DNA from: Streptomyces sp. NBC_00483
Lineage (GTDB): Bacteria; Actinomycetota; Actinomycetes; Streptomycetales; Streptomycetaceae
DNA length: 64,000 nucleotides
Direction of reading: 5' to 3'
Assembly (NCBI RefSeq): GCF_036013745.1
Contig: NZ_CP107880.1
Coordinates: forward strand, 1,054,001-1,118,000
The notes under the pieces are model-generated. The model was not told the DNA's origin. It was given only the letters and a program-made list of their open reading frames with translations, and did not search any database. This document shows, one piece after another, positions 9,443 to 18,173 of the stretch; the stretch's first letter is position 1; every line of letters starts with the position of its first letter. The position numbers and the translations under genes are program-made.

Positions 9443-12172
9443 GTGGTCGCAGCACCCGTCACCCACCTGACCGTCGAGTACCAGCCCGCCGCCCTCGCGA
9501 TCGCCGTGCCGTGCCCACGCCTGTCCTGGGTGCCCGGACGGGAGCAGTCCGCTTACGAGATCGAGGTACGTGCGGCCGGTGAACTCGTCGCCCACACAGG
9601 GCGCGTGCCCAGCCGGGAGTGCCACCTGGTGGAGGTGCCGGATCTTCGCCTGCGTTCCGACACCGACTACGAGTGGCGCGTGCGCGTCTGGGACACGGAC
9701 GGGGCGGTGAGCGGCTGGGCCTCCGCCCGGTTCGGAAGCGCGCTGCTGTCCGCGGACGACTGGACGGCCAGCTGGGTGCTGCCGAAGGCGCGCCCCACCG
9801 ACATCGAGCGGTGGACCCTGCTCGACTGGGTCACCGGCCGCCGCCCCCAACAGGAGGCGAGCGAACGCCTCGTACCGGTGCAACTGCTGCGCCAGCGCTT
9901 CGATCTCGACGCCCCCGTGGTGCGAGCCCGCCTCTACCTGACGGCCCGAGGCATCTACACCGCGGAGCTGAACGGCCGACGCGTCGGCGACGAGGTCCTG
10001 GCGCCCGGCTTCGACAGCTACACCTCCCGCCTCTCCGTGCAGTGCTACGACGTGACCGATCTGCTCGGCCGCGGCGACAACATCCTGGGCGTGGCGCTCG
10101 CGGACGGCTGGTGGGCCGGGCGGATCGGGCTGACGGGGTCGAGCGCCCAGTTCGGCGCCACCACCGGCGCGCTCTGGCAACTGCACGTCGAGACGCACGA
10201 CGGACAGCGCCACCGTGTCACCTCCGACGGTGACGTGGTGTCCGCCGAAGGACCGTGGCCATACGCGGACCTCTTCATCGGCGAGCGCTTCGACGCCCGC
10301 CTGTACGACCCGGCTTGGAGCACACCGGGCTTCGACGACACCACCTGGAACCCGGTCGAGACCGAGCCGACCGACCCGGGCGTGCTCGTTCCCTTCGCCG
10401 GGGAACCGGTCCGCCGCGTCAACGAACTGCCGGCGCTGTCCGTTGCCCCGGACCCCGACGGCGGCTGGATCGCCGACTTCGGGCAGGTGGTCGCGGGCCG
10501 CGTCAGGATCACGCTGCGGGCGCCGGGCGAGGGTGACACCGTCACGCTCGAACACACCGAGACACTGGACGCGGACGGCCGCTGGTTCGAGAACATCGAT
10601 GGCATCAACAAGGAGCAGCGCGACACCTACGTCGCCGCCGGCCGCCCGGCCGAGACATACGAGCCCTCCTTCACCTTCCACGGCTTCCGCTACCTACGGG
10701 TGCGCGGGATCCAGGCCCCGCCCCACCTCGACGACCTGCGGGCGGTGGTGCTCTCCAGCGACCTGCCCCAGACCGGGTCCCTGCACCTGTCCGACGAGCG
10801 CCTGGACCGGCTGCACCGCAACGTGGTGTGGAGTCAGCGCGCCAACTTCCTGTCCGTACCCACGGATTGCCCGCAGCGCGAGCGGGCCGGATGGGCCGGA
10901 GACATCCAGGTCTTCGCCCCCGCGGCGGCCAACAACGCGCTCGTCGCACCGTTTCTGACCCGATGGCTGGACAACCTGCGCGCGGACCAGGACAGCGAAG
11001 GGCGTATCCCGATCCTCTCCCCTCGCTCGACCTACGACGACCAACTGGCGGACACCGCCGAGGGGTTCGGCTCCATCAAGGCCTGCGCCGGGTGGAGCGA
11101 CGCCATCGCCCTGGTGCCCTGGGTGCTCTACGAACGCTACGGCGACCGGCGGGTGCTGGCCGACACACTCGATGCCGCGCTGCACTGGATCGACCACCAG
11201 CGCGGCAGCGCCGCCGAGTTGCCCGAGCGGCTGCGTGACACCGCCCTCACACCCGAACAACACACCCGCCAGGCACTCCTCTACAACGCGGGTGAACACT
11301 TTGGCGACTGGCTCACACCGAGCACCCTGGAGGGACGCCCCCTCCACGAGGCCATCGGCATCGCGCCGAAGCTGACGGCCGAGCTGATCGCGCCGATGTT
11401 CCAGGCACAGACGCTCACGGTCACCGCCCGATCCGCCGCCGCACTCGGCCGCACCGCCCTCGCCGCGCGACTGCGCGACGAAGCCGCACACGTCCGCGCG
11501 GCCTTCGCGGCCGAATACGTCGATGCCGAGGGACGTCTACCGGTCGCCCTGCAAGGCCCGTACGTCCTGGCCCTCGCCTTCGACATGGTGCCGGCCGCGC
11601 AACGCCCACTGCTCGTCGACCATCTCGTACACCTCATCACCGAGCGCGGCGAGCGCCTGGACACCGGATTCCTCTCGGTTCCGTATCTGCTCGATGTCCT
11701 CTGGGACGCCGGCCACGCGGACCTCGCGCGGCGCCTGCTGTGGCAGGACACGTGCCCGTCCTGGCTGTACGAGGTCGACCGCGGCGCCACCACCATCTGG
11801 GAGGCGTGGGACGCCATCACGCCCGACGGCACGGTCCGCGCCGTCTCGTTCAACCACTACGCCTTCGGCTGCGTCGACGACGTGCTGTACCGGCGCATCG
11901 CCGGCATCCGGGCCACCGCCCCGGGCTACCGCTCCGCGGTGCTCGAACCCGACCTCACCGGCCCGTTGGACCACGCCGACGCCGAGGTGTGGACACCGTA
12001 CGGCCCGCTCCGCGTCGACTGGACCGTCACCTCCGGTGTCGCCGCGATCCACACCGAGATACCGCACGGCGTGGACGCCGTACTGGTCGCGGCCGGCCGC
12101 TCCGTCCAACTCGCCCCAGGTACCCACTACTTGCACATCTCCCTGCCCGCACAGGAGCACGGCAAGAAGTAG
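9443..12172 (+). CDS. Alpha-L-rhamnosidase, glycoside hydrolase family 78
   Basis: 909 aa, GTG start with AAGGAG (9431-9436). Domain order is that of GH78: an N-terminal fibronectin-III-like region (CPRLSWVPGREQSAYEIEV), beta-sandwich domains (VRARLYLTARGIYTAELNGR; ADGWWAGRIG), then the (alpha/alpha)6 catalytic barrel with FLSVPTDCPQRERAGWAGDI near residues 468-487. That block holds the conserved acidic DCPQRE motif; the general-base glutamate is expected in the later WEAWD context. A C-terminal beta domain ends the protein (HYAFGCVDDVLYRRIAGI). No signal peptide is visible, so it probably acts inside the cell on imported rhamnosides. The MFS transporter gene follows by 41 bases, suggesting uptake and hydrolysis of a rhamnose-containing glycoside. 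Confidence 0.92.
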   Translation: MVAAPVTHLTVEYQPAALAIAVPCPRLSWVPGREQSAYEIEVRAAGELVAHTGRVPSRECHLVEVPDLRLRSDTDYEWRVRVWDTDGAVSGWASARFGSALLSADDWTASWVLPKARPTDIERWTLLDWVTGRRPQQEASERLVPVQLLRQRFDLDAPVVRARLYLTARGIYTAELNGRRVGDEVLAPGFDSYTSRLSVQCYDVTDLLGRGDNILGVALADGWWAGRIGLTGSSAQFGATTGALWQLHVETHDGQRHRVTSDGDVVSAEGPWPYADLFIGERFDARLYDPAWSTPGFDDTTWNPVETEPTDPGVLVPFAGEPVRRVNELPALSVAPDPDGGWIADFGQVVAGRVRITLRAPGEGDTVTLEHTETLDADGRWFENIDGINKEQRDTYVAAGRPAETYEPSFTFHGFRYLRVRGIQAPPHLDDLRAVVLSSDLPQTGSLHLSDERLDRLHRNVVWSQRANFLSVPTDCPQRERAGWAGDIQVFAPAAANNALVAPFLTRWLDNLRADQDSEGRIPILSPRSTYDDQLADTAEGFGSIKACAGWSDAIALVPWVLYERYGDRRVLADTLDAALHWIDHQRGSAAELPERLRDTALTPEQHTRQALLYNAGEHFGDWLTPSTLEGRPLHEAIGIAPKLTAELIAPMFQAQTLTVTARSAAALGRTALAARLRDEAAHVRAAFAAEYVDAEGRLPVALQGPYVLALAFDMVPAAQRPLLVDHLVHLITERGERLDTGFLSVPYLLDVLWDAGHADLARRLLWQDTCPSWLYEVDRGATTIWEAWDAITPDGTVRAVSFNHYAFGCVDDVLYRRIAGIRATAPGYRSAVLEPDLTGPLDHADAEVWTPYGPLRVDWTVTSGVAAIHTEIPHGVDAVLVAAGRSVQLAPGTHYLHISLPAQEHGKK

Positions 12173-12213
12173 CACTACACCCCACGGTCATGCTTCGGAC
12201 AAAGGAGTTCCCG

Positions 12214-13497
12214 ATGACCGCCAACGCACTCCCGCTCACTCCGGCGAACGCCTCCGTCACCAACGACACGGGCCCACGCCGCGGATTCATCCTCGTTCTC
12301 GGCCTCGCGGTCGGCTCCCTCAACGGAGTCCTGCTCGCCGCCTCGATCCTCACCCTCTCCATAGCGGCAGGCGGCATCGACAGCGCCCGGGCCACGACCG
12401 TGCTCTCCGCCGCCGTCACGGCCGGTGGGGTCGCCCAACTCGTGGGCTACCCCTTGGTCGGCCGACTCAGCGACCGCACCGCGTCACGATTCGGCCGCCG
12501 TCGCCCCTACCTGTTCAGCGGGGCGGTCGTCATGGCCATCGGCGGCGCACTGGAGGTCGTCGCCCGCTCGACCACGGTCCTCGCTCTCGCCTACGTAACC
12601 CTGTCCATCGGCGCGGTCTGCGCCCTCGTGGCATGCAACGCGATCGTCCCCGACCAACTGCCCGCCGAGCGCCGCGGTCCCGCGTCCGCGGCCATCGGAC
12701 TCGGCGCCCCCATCGGCGCCGTGGTCGGAATCTTCCTGGCCCAACTCGGCCAGCCGGACCTCGGACTCATGGTCCTTTACCCCACCGCCCTGGGCATCGC
12801 CTCGGCACTCGTCCTCGCGGCGTTCATCACCGACCGGCCGATCGGCCGCGCCGAACGCCCGCGGGTCACGCTGCGGATGACGTTGACGACCTTCTGGGTC
12901 AACCCGGTCCGCCATCCCGCCTTCGGGCTCGCCTGGCTCAGCCGCTTCTGCATCTTCTTCGGCGTCTCCAGCGTCAACGGCTACCAGGCCTTCTACCTGA
13001 TCACGGTCCACCACATCGACCCGGCGACCGTCGGCACGAGCGTCCTGATGGCATCCCTTGTCGGCACTGGCACGGCCGTGCTCTTCTCACCGCTCGCCGG
13101 AAAACTCTCCGACAAGGTCGGCCGGCGCAAACCCTTCGTCATCACCTCCGCGGTGCTGTTCGCCGCCGGACTCGTCCTCACGGCTCTCGCCCGCGACTTC
13201 CCCGCATTCCTCGCCGCCGTGGCCGTCACCGGCCTGGGGCAGGGCATCTACTTCGCGGTCGACTTCGCCCTGATCACCGAGGTCCTGCCCGACCTGGACA
13301 ACACCGCGAAGGACCTCGGCATCATGAACCTCGCCATGTCCCTGCCGTCCTCGGTCGTCCCCGCGATCGCCCCGACGCTCCTCGCGATCGGCGCGTCGAC
13401 CGCAGCCCCGCAGAACTACGCCGCCCTGTTCGGCGCCGGAGCGGTCGCCGCCGTCATCGGGGCCCTGGCCATCACCCCTATCCGCGGGGTCCGATAG
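12214..13497 (+). CDS. MFS transporter (sugar/glycoside-type)
   Basis: 427 aa with about 12 hydrophobic segments. ATG at 12214 with AAAGGAG (12201-12207); a much longer open frame upstream only overlaps the rhamnosidase gene in another frame. Major-facilitator signatures are seen in both halves: GYPLVGRLSDRTASRFGRRRPY between helices 2 and 3, and GKLSDKVGRRKPF in the second half. The GRRRPY form and the loop after it resemble MFS/GPH-type sugar porters. Being next to a cytoplasmic GH78 enzyme and under the same TetR regulator, it probably imports a rhamnosylated oligosaccharide or glycoside. Export of a product cannot be excluded. Confidence 0.88.
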   Translation: MTANALPLTPANASVTNDTGPRRGFILVLGLAVGSLNGVLLAASILTLSIAAGGIDSARATTVLSAAVTAGGVAQLVGYPLVGRLSDRTASRFGRRRPYLFSGAVVMAIGGALEVVARSTTVLALAYVTLSIGAVCALVACNAIVPDQLPAERRGPASAAIGLGAPIGAVVGIFLAQLGQPDLGLMVLYPTALGIASALVLAAFITDRPIGRAERPRVTLRMTLTTFWVNPVRHPAFGLAWLSRFCIFFGVSSVNGYQAFYLITVHHIDPATVGTSVLMASLVGTGTAVLFSPLAGKLSDKVGRRKPFVITSAVLFAAGLVLTALARDFPAFLAAVAVTGLGQGIYFAVDFALITEVLPDLDNTAKDLGIMNLAMSLPSSVVPAIAPTLLAIGASTAAPQNYAALFGAGAVAAVIGALAITPIRGVR

Positions 13498-13516
13498 CCG
13501 CCCACACGCGCCCAGT

Positions 13517-14215
13517 TCAGGCACGAGCCTCCGCGGCCGCAACGATCCAGTTCCTGAACTCCACGGCGTAGTGCCGCATATGGTGGTCCAGAATGTCCTC
13601 GGGGCAGGCCGTGGGGAAGTAGACCGTCAGGCTCGCGGTGAACCCGTCGGCGGTGTCGCCGAACTGGATCAGCGCCCGCCCGACGACGGTGCCGTCCTCC
13701 AGGAACAGGTTCGAGGACTTCTTGTTCGGGAACTCCGCCTCCGGCAGGAGTTCGGCCGCGTCGTCGGCCCAGGCCATCGCGGCCGTCCCCCAGCCGCCCA
13801 TGTAGAACGAGCAGACGTGGGGGCCGATGTTCTCCACCACGCGCGCCCCGATCTCATCGGCGCCCATCACGTAGTGCTCGGGGTGGGCGGCCAGGAGCGG
13901 GCGCTCGTCGCCGCCCTCGAAGGCCGCGTCCATCCAGGCCAGGAACTCGCCCGAGGTCAGACCGCGCGCCGTGAGCACCGTCGTGCCCGCGTTGAACTTG
14001 CCGTCGGAGGTGCGCGCGCACTCCCGCAGGAAGGCGTTGCCCTTCTCGATGTCCTCGGCCAGCAGGTCGAGCAGGCCCTCGCGGCCCAGTCGCGTCCGGA
14101 AGCGGTCCAGGGCGCGGCGCGCGTAGAACAGCTCCATGTCGTCGATGCTCCCGGCGCCGGTGGGCCCCGAATCGAGCGTCACGGTCACGGCCTGGGCCTT
14201 CTGGTCGTCGGTCAC
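13517..14215 (-). CDS. Hypothetical protein, TetR-paired
   Basis: 232 aa, GTG start preceded by GGAGGAG on the minus strand. I do not recognise the family. The protein is soluble, acidic and without signal peptide or membrane segment. An N-terminal helical part (ELFYARRALDRFRTRLGREG, LLDLLAEDIEKGNAFLREC) is followed by mixed sequence with several aromatic and cysteine positions (HVCSFYMGGWGTAAMAW) and a C-terminal stretch, TASLTVYFPTACPEDILDHH. It is divergent from a TetR gene across a 22-bp palindrome, so it is probably that regulator's target. A small-molecule-modifying or binding role is possible, but no catalytic motif is evident. Confidence 0.75.
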   Translation of the reverse strand: MTDDQKAQAVTVTLDSGPTGAGSIDDMELFYARRALDRFRTRLGREGLLDLLAEDIEKGNAFLRECARTSDGKFNAGTTVLTARGLTSGEFLAWMDAAFEGGDERPLLAAHPEHYVMGADEIGARVVENIGPHVCSFYMGGWGTAAMAWADDAAELLPEAEFPNKKSSNLFLEDGTVVGRALIQFGDTADGFTASLTVYFPTACPEDILDHHMRHYAVEFRNWIVAAAEARA

Positions 14216-14236
14216 GGGCAGCTCCTCCAGTCAAAT

Positions 14237-14258
14237 GCGAACGTGCATGTACATTCGC
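14237..14258. promoter_or_regulatory. 22-bp palindromic putative TetR operator
   Basis: GCGAACGTGCATGTACATTCGC, with 9 of 11 base pairs symmetric, lies 21 bases upstream of the hypothetical gene's GTG and 81 bases upstream of the TetR ATG. Size and symmetry are those of a TetR dimer site. Binding by the adjacent regulator is inferred. Confidence 0.65.
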
Positions 14259-14339
14259 TTTATGGCGATGAGAGTAGCCAGAGCGGGACACCCCTTGTCA
14301 ACAACCGCTGCCATGACCGCCGTCGATACGATGCGGGGC

Positions 14340-14990
14340 ATGACCGACCAGCACGACCGCCCGGCGCCGTACCGACAGCCCCAACAGGCGCGCAGCGCCG
14401 CGACGCTGGCCCGCGTGCTGCGCGCGGCGGAGGAGATCGCCGCCTCGTCCGGCCTGGAGGAGATGACGATCACCGGCGTCGCCGCACGCGCCGGCGTCTC
14501 GGTCGGCACCATCTACCGCCGCTTCGAGGACAAAGAGCAGCTGATCAACGCACTGACGGAACGGATGCTGGAACGGCGCGAGGCGTACGTGACCGAGCAG
14601 CTGAGCAAGGCCGAGCCGTCGCTCCCGGGCGTCATGGACGCCTACGCGCACGCCCTGCTGCACTCCTTCGCCGACCACAGCAACCTCTTCCCCGAACTGC
14701 TGCGCACACGGGGGACCAAGCCTCCGGACCGCGGGGCGCGCACCATCACCGAGGTCCACCGCCTTCTGCTCGAGGCAGCGGCCCCCTATGCCGGCGAGAT
14801 CCGCCGCTCCGACCCGCACAAGGCGCTGGACACCGCGGCCCGCGCCATCCTCGGCGCGTGCTTCCACAACTCCGTACGCCCCGACCCGGCCACCGGCGAG
14901 CAGGCCCAACGCCAGTACGCGGACGAACTCAGCGACATGGCGATCGCCTACCTCCTCACGCCCGACCGCCGCGGCGCCGACCGCACTTGA
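14340..14990 (+). CDS. TetR-family transcriptional regulator
   Basis: 216 aa from ATG 14340 (MTDQHDRP...); another ATG three codons upstream (14331) is equally in frame. The helix-turn-helix is at about residues 17-62: QARSAATLARVLRAAEEIA, LEEMTITGVAARAGVSVGTI, YRRFEDKEQLI. The C-terminal helical domain is unremarkable. It is divergent from the hypothetical gene at 13517-14215, with a near-perfect 22-bp palindrome between them, and ends 8 bases from the convergent next gene. It is most likely an autoregulating repressor of the hypothetical gene. Confidence 0.88.
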   Translation: MTDQHDRPAPYRQPQQARSAATLARVLRAAEEIAASSGLEEMTITGVAARAGVSVGTIYRRFEDKEQLINALTERMLERREAYVTEQLSKAEPSLPGVMDAYAHALLHSFADHSNLFPELLRTRGTKPPDRGARTITEVHRLLLEAAAPYAGEIRRSDPHKALDTAARAILGACFHNSVRPDPATGEQAQRQYADELSDMAIAYLLTPDRRGADRT

Positions 14991-14997
14991 GGCACCC

Positions 14998-15639
14998 TTA
15001 GCCGTCGACGGCCGGCGGCGCCGGGACCAGCACGCTCTGCACGGCGGGTCCGACGAGCGTGATCAGCTTCCCGCGCTCGGCGCCGGTCAGCGTGGGGACA
15101 CCGACGACGCGGCGCCCGACCACGAGCCCGACGAGCATCGACGACACGATGCCCGCACGGAGCGTCGCGTCGTCGATGTCGCGCGACGTAATGGCGTCGA
15201 CGAGCAGCCGCTCCTCGAGGAACTCGCGCAGCTGGCCGTTGGCCTGATCGTTGGCGATGGCGCCCCGGAGCATCGCCATGAGCGGCTCCGAGCTCGCGGC
15301 GTCCACCTCCCACACATCGAGGAAGGCCCGGACCACGCGTTCACCGAGTCCCTCGTCCGGGCCCTCGAACGCCTCACTGAAGCGCGTCAACGCCTCCGCG
15401 GGGACGGACATCACGGCAGCGAACAGCTCGTTCTTCGACCGGAAGAACTGCATCACCAGCGACGCGTCCACCCCGGCGTCGGCCGCGACCCGGCGGATCG
15501 TGGTCGCGGTGAAGCCGTCCGCCGCGAAGCGGGCGCGAGCCGCCGTGAGGATCGCCTGCCGGGTCGTGTTCGTGCCCGGCCGGCGCCCGCGACGAGCGGC
15601 GGGGGTGGCCTCGGCGGCGGCACTCGTATGCGCGGTCAT
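14998..15639 (-). CDS. TetR-family transcriptional regulator of the CocE/NonD hydrolase
   Basis: 213 aa. A basic N-terminal arm (ARRGRRPGTN) leads into the TetR helix-turn-helix: TTRQAILTAARARFAADGFT, ATTIRRVAADAGVDASLVMQ, FFRSKNELFAAVM. The C-terminal part (DVWEVDAASSEPLMAMLRGA, RLLVDAITSRDIDDATLRAG) resembles the TetR_C_17-type domain often written as 'TetR/AcrR'. It is divergent from the hydrolase gene. A perfect 20-bp palindrome 27 bases upstream of its ATG is the expected operator for itself and for the hydrolase. Confidence 0.9.
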   Translation of the reverse strand: MTAHTSAAAEATPAARRGRRPGTNTTRQAILTAARARFAADGFTATTIRRVAADAGVDASLVMQFFRSKNELFAAVMSVPAEALTRFSEAFEGPDEGLGERVVRAFLDVWEVDAASSEPLMAMLRGAIANDQANGQLREFLEERLLVDAITSRDIDDATLRAGIVSSMLVGLVVGRRVVGVPTLTGAERGKLITLVGPAVQSVLVPAPPAVDG

Positions 15640-15665
15640 GCCCCAAAACTACCTCCCATGCAATT

Positions 15666-15685
15666 AACTCAACACGTGTTGAGTT
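15666..15685. promoter_or_regulatory. Perfect 20-bp palindrome, putative TetR operator
   Basis: AACTCAACACGTGTTGAGTT reads identically on both strands. It lies in the 119-base gap between the divergent TetR and CocE/NonD hydrolase genes, in an AT-richer promoter-like stretch. Perfect symmetry over 20 bp is very unlikely by chance. Confidence 0.8.
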
Positions 15686-15758
15686 TTCGCTGTCGCAGAC
15701 CTACGCTCGAAATGTCGGCAGAGCCAGTCCGCCGGCGGAGAGATGCGAGGTACGCGCC

Positions 15759-17501
15759 GTGAGCGATGTCCAGAAGGTGTACATGCCGTCCCAGCCGCTG
15801 GAGCCGGGCCCCCGCTACGGGATCCTGAGCGACTTCGAGCCCGGGACGCGCACGCTGGAGGCGGGCTTCCGGATCGCGCCGCCGTTCAAGCCGCTGCCCG
15901 TCGACATCGTGCTCGACAAGGACGTACCGGTCACCCTGCGCGACGGCGTCACGATCCACGTCGACGTCTTCCGTCCCGCCGACTCCGAGCAGGTCCCGGT
16001 GATCGTGGCGTGGAGCCCGTACGGCAAGGGCCAGGGCTCGTCCGCGAGCGTGATGGGCATCTTCGGCATGGTCGGCCTCGACAACGGCATCGTGTCCGGA
16101 CTCGAGAAGTTCGAAGGTCCCGACCCCGCCTACTGGTGTGCGCGGGGCTACGCGATCTGCAACCCGGACATCCGGGGCGTGGCCAACTCCGAGGGCGACA
16201 GCGCCATTTGGGACCGCCAGGAGGGCCGGGACTGCTACGACCTGATCGAGTGGCTGGGCGTCCAGGACTGGTGCACCGGCAAGGTCGCGATGAGCGGAAC
16301 CTCCTACCTCGCGGTCTCCCAGTGGTTCACCGCGGCCGAGCAGCCGCCACACCTGGCGGCGATCAACCCGTGGGAGGGCGTCAGCGACGTCTACCGCGAC
16401 CTGGTCATGCGCGGCGGCATGCCCGACACCGGCTTCGCCCGCCAGCTCCAGGACAACAGCTTCTACGGCAAGGCCCAGAAGGAGGACATCCTCACCGAGG
16501 CCGAGCACCACCCGCTGATGGACGGCCTGTGGGAGAACAAGATCCCGCGGTTCGAGAACATCAACGTGCCCGCGTACGTCGTCGCCAGCTACTCCAACAC
16601 CCTGCACACCGCCGGTACGTTCCGCGCCTGGCGGCGGATGGCCTCCACGGACAAGTGGCTGCGCGTCCACAACAGCCAGGAATGGCCCGACTACTACGAC
16701 GAGGCCAACGTCGAGGACCTGCGCCGCTTCTTCGACCACACCCTCAAGGGCGAGGACAACGGCTGGGAGCAGACACCCCGCGTGCGCTACTCCCTCCTCG
16801 ACCTCCAGGGCGGCGACCAAGTCAGCGTCCCGGCGGACCAGTTCCCGCCGGCCGATGTCACGTCGACGAAGTACTACCTCGACGGGCGCACCCGGACCCT
16901 GGCAACCACGGCGCCCGCCGCCGAGGCCACGGTCGGCTACGACGTCGCGGCCAGCCCGGACCTGGTGTCGTTCGTGGCGCGCTTCGACGAGGAGACCACG
17001 CTGGTCGGCTACCCCAAGGCCCACCTGTGGGTCGAGGCGGACGGCTCCGACGACATGGACCTGTTCGTCCTCGTCCAGAAGCTCGACGCGCACGGCACAC
17101 CGCTGCAGGCGTTCACCGCCCTCAACCAGGGCGCGCTGGCCATGGACGTCACCGAACGGGGCGCCTCGATCCTGCGCTACAAGGGCTCCGACGGACGCCT
17201 CCGTGTCTCGATGCGCCACCTGGACAAGGCCCTGGCCACCGACGACGTCCCGGCCCACACCTTCGACCGGGTCGAGAAGCTCTCCCCCGGCGAAGTCGTC
17301 GACGTCGAGATCGACCTGCTGCCGGTCGGACTCACCTTCCACCCGGGCGAGCAGCTCCGCTTCATCGTCAGCGGCCGGTCGCTGCTGGGCACGATGATGC
17401 CCGGCATCCGCGAGTACGCCCCGGCCAACAGCGGCCGCCACATCATCCACACCGGCGGCGACCGGGCCTCGTACCTGCAACTCCCGGTCAGGCAGGCGTG
17501 A
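15759..17501 (+). CDS. CocE/NonD-family hydrolase (X-Pro dipeptidyl-peptidase/acyl hydrolase type)
   Basis: 580 aa, GTG start. The N-terminal alpha/beta-hydrolase domain of the S15 type contains TLRDGVTIHVDVFRPAD, VIVAWSPYGKG, the NPDIRGVANSEGD segment and the nucleophile elbow GTSYL with S182. It is followed by a helical cap and a C-terminal jelly-roll (about 400-575: LVSFVARFDEETTLVGYPKA, HLWVEADGSDDMDLFVLVQK). This is the layout of CocE-like esterases and glutaryl-7-ACA acylases. No signal peptide is present, so it is likely cytoplasmic. It would cleave an ester or amide of unknown identity. It is controlled by the divergent TetR regulator via the 20-bp palindrome. Confidence 0.9.
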   Translation: MSDVQKVYMPSQPLEPGPRYGILSDFEPGTRTLEAGFRIAPPFKPLPVDIVLDKDVPVTLRDGVTIHVDVFRPADSEQVPVIVAWSPYGKGQGSSASVMGIFGMVGLDNGIVSGLEKFEGPDPAYWCARGYAICNPDIRGVANSEGDSAIWDRQEGRDCYDLIEWLGVQDWCTGKVAMSGTSYLAVSQWFTAAEQPPHLAAINPWEGVSDVYRDLVMRGGMPDTGFARQLQDNSFYGKAQKEDILTEAEHHPLMDGLWENKIPRFENINVPAYVVASYSNTLHTAGTFRAWRRMASTDKWLRVHNSQEWPDYYDEANVEDLRRFFDHTLKGEDNGWEQTPRVRYSLLDLQGGDQVSVPADQFPPADVTSTKYYLDGRTRTLATTAPAAEATVGYDVAASPDLVSFVARFDEETTLVGYPKAHLWVEADGSDDMDLFVLVQKLDAHGTPLQAFTALNQGALAMDVTERGASILRYKGSDGRLRVSMRHLDKALATDDVPAHTFDRVEKLSPGEVVDVEIDLLPVGLTFHPGEQLRFIVSGRSLLGTMMPGIREYAPANSGRHIIHTGGDRASYLQLPVRQA

Positions 17502-17513
17502 ACAACCGTCTGC

Positions 17514-18137
17514 TCAGGCGGGAAGTTCGGTGATGCCGAGGGCGAAGTCCAAGTTCCCCACCCCGTGATTGGCGAGGCCCACCGTGACCACGCCCGCCCC
17601 TTCCAGCCAGTGCGCCATTTTCAGGCCGCCGACGTCGAGCGGACGCATCCCGAGGCTTTCGATGAATGCCTCCACGCTCTCCTTGGCCCGCGCACTGTCG
17701 CCGGCGATGAAGACGTCGGGCCGCCCCTTCTCCAGGACATGGCGGAAAACGGTGTTGAACGCCTTCACCACGTCAGCGCCGGCCGGGGCCGCCTTGGCGA
17801 CTTCCTGCGCGATCGAGGTCTCCTCGCGGTGGGCCAGCCCGTCGAACGTGGAGTTGAAGGGATTGCTGATGTCGACGATGACCTTGCCCGCGAGTGCGTC
17901 TCCATACTGGGTGACAACCGGTACGACGCCGTCGTGCAGCAGGGCCACGATGACGATGTCCCCGGCCGGGGCGGTGCCCCATTCTCCCGTCGTGGCGCCG
18001 CCGCCGAGAGCCTTGGCCAGGTCGTCGGCCTTGGACTGATCGCGGCCCATGACCTCGACGGTGTTGCCGCCCGCTATCGCCCGCGCGCCGATGGTGCGGG
18101 CCATGTTCCCGGTGCCGATGATGCTGATGCTGCTCAT
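17514..18137 (-). CDS. NADPH-dependent F420 reductase-like (Fno family) oxidoreductase
   Basis: 207 aa. It starts with a Rossmann fold SISIIGTGNMARTIGARAI, whose GTGNMA loop is typical of the NADP oxidoreductase coenzyme F420-dependent family (Pfam F420_oxidored). Further family segments: VIVALLHDGVVPVV, KVIVDISNPFN, ADVVKAFNTVF and GDSARAKESVEAFIESLGMRPLDVG. Whether it truly uses F420 or only NADP cannot be told. It lies downstream of the SDR gene on the same strand (36-base gap) and is probably co-transcribed with it under the divergent TetR gene. It is clearly paralogous to the protein encoded at 20934-21566. Confidence 0.88.
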   Translation of the reverse strand: MSSISIIGTGNMARTIGARAIAGGNTVEVMGRDQSKADDLAKALGGGATTGEWGTAPAGDIVIVALLHDGVVPVVTQYGDALAGKVIVDISNPFNSTFDGLAHREETSIAQEVAKAAPAGADVVKAFNTVFRHVLEKGRPDVFIAGDSARAKESVEAFIESLGMRPLDVGGLKMAHWLEGAGVVTVGLANHGVGNLDFALGITELPA

Positions 18138-18173
18138 GAGGTGTCCTGCCCTGGTTGTCGGGTGGTGTGCGGT

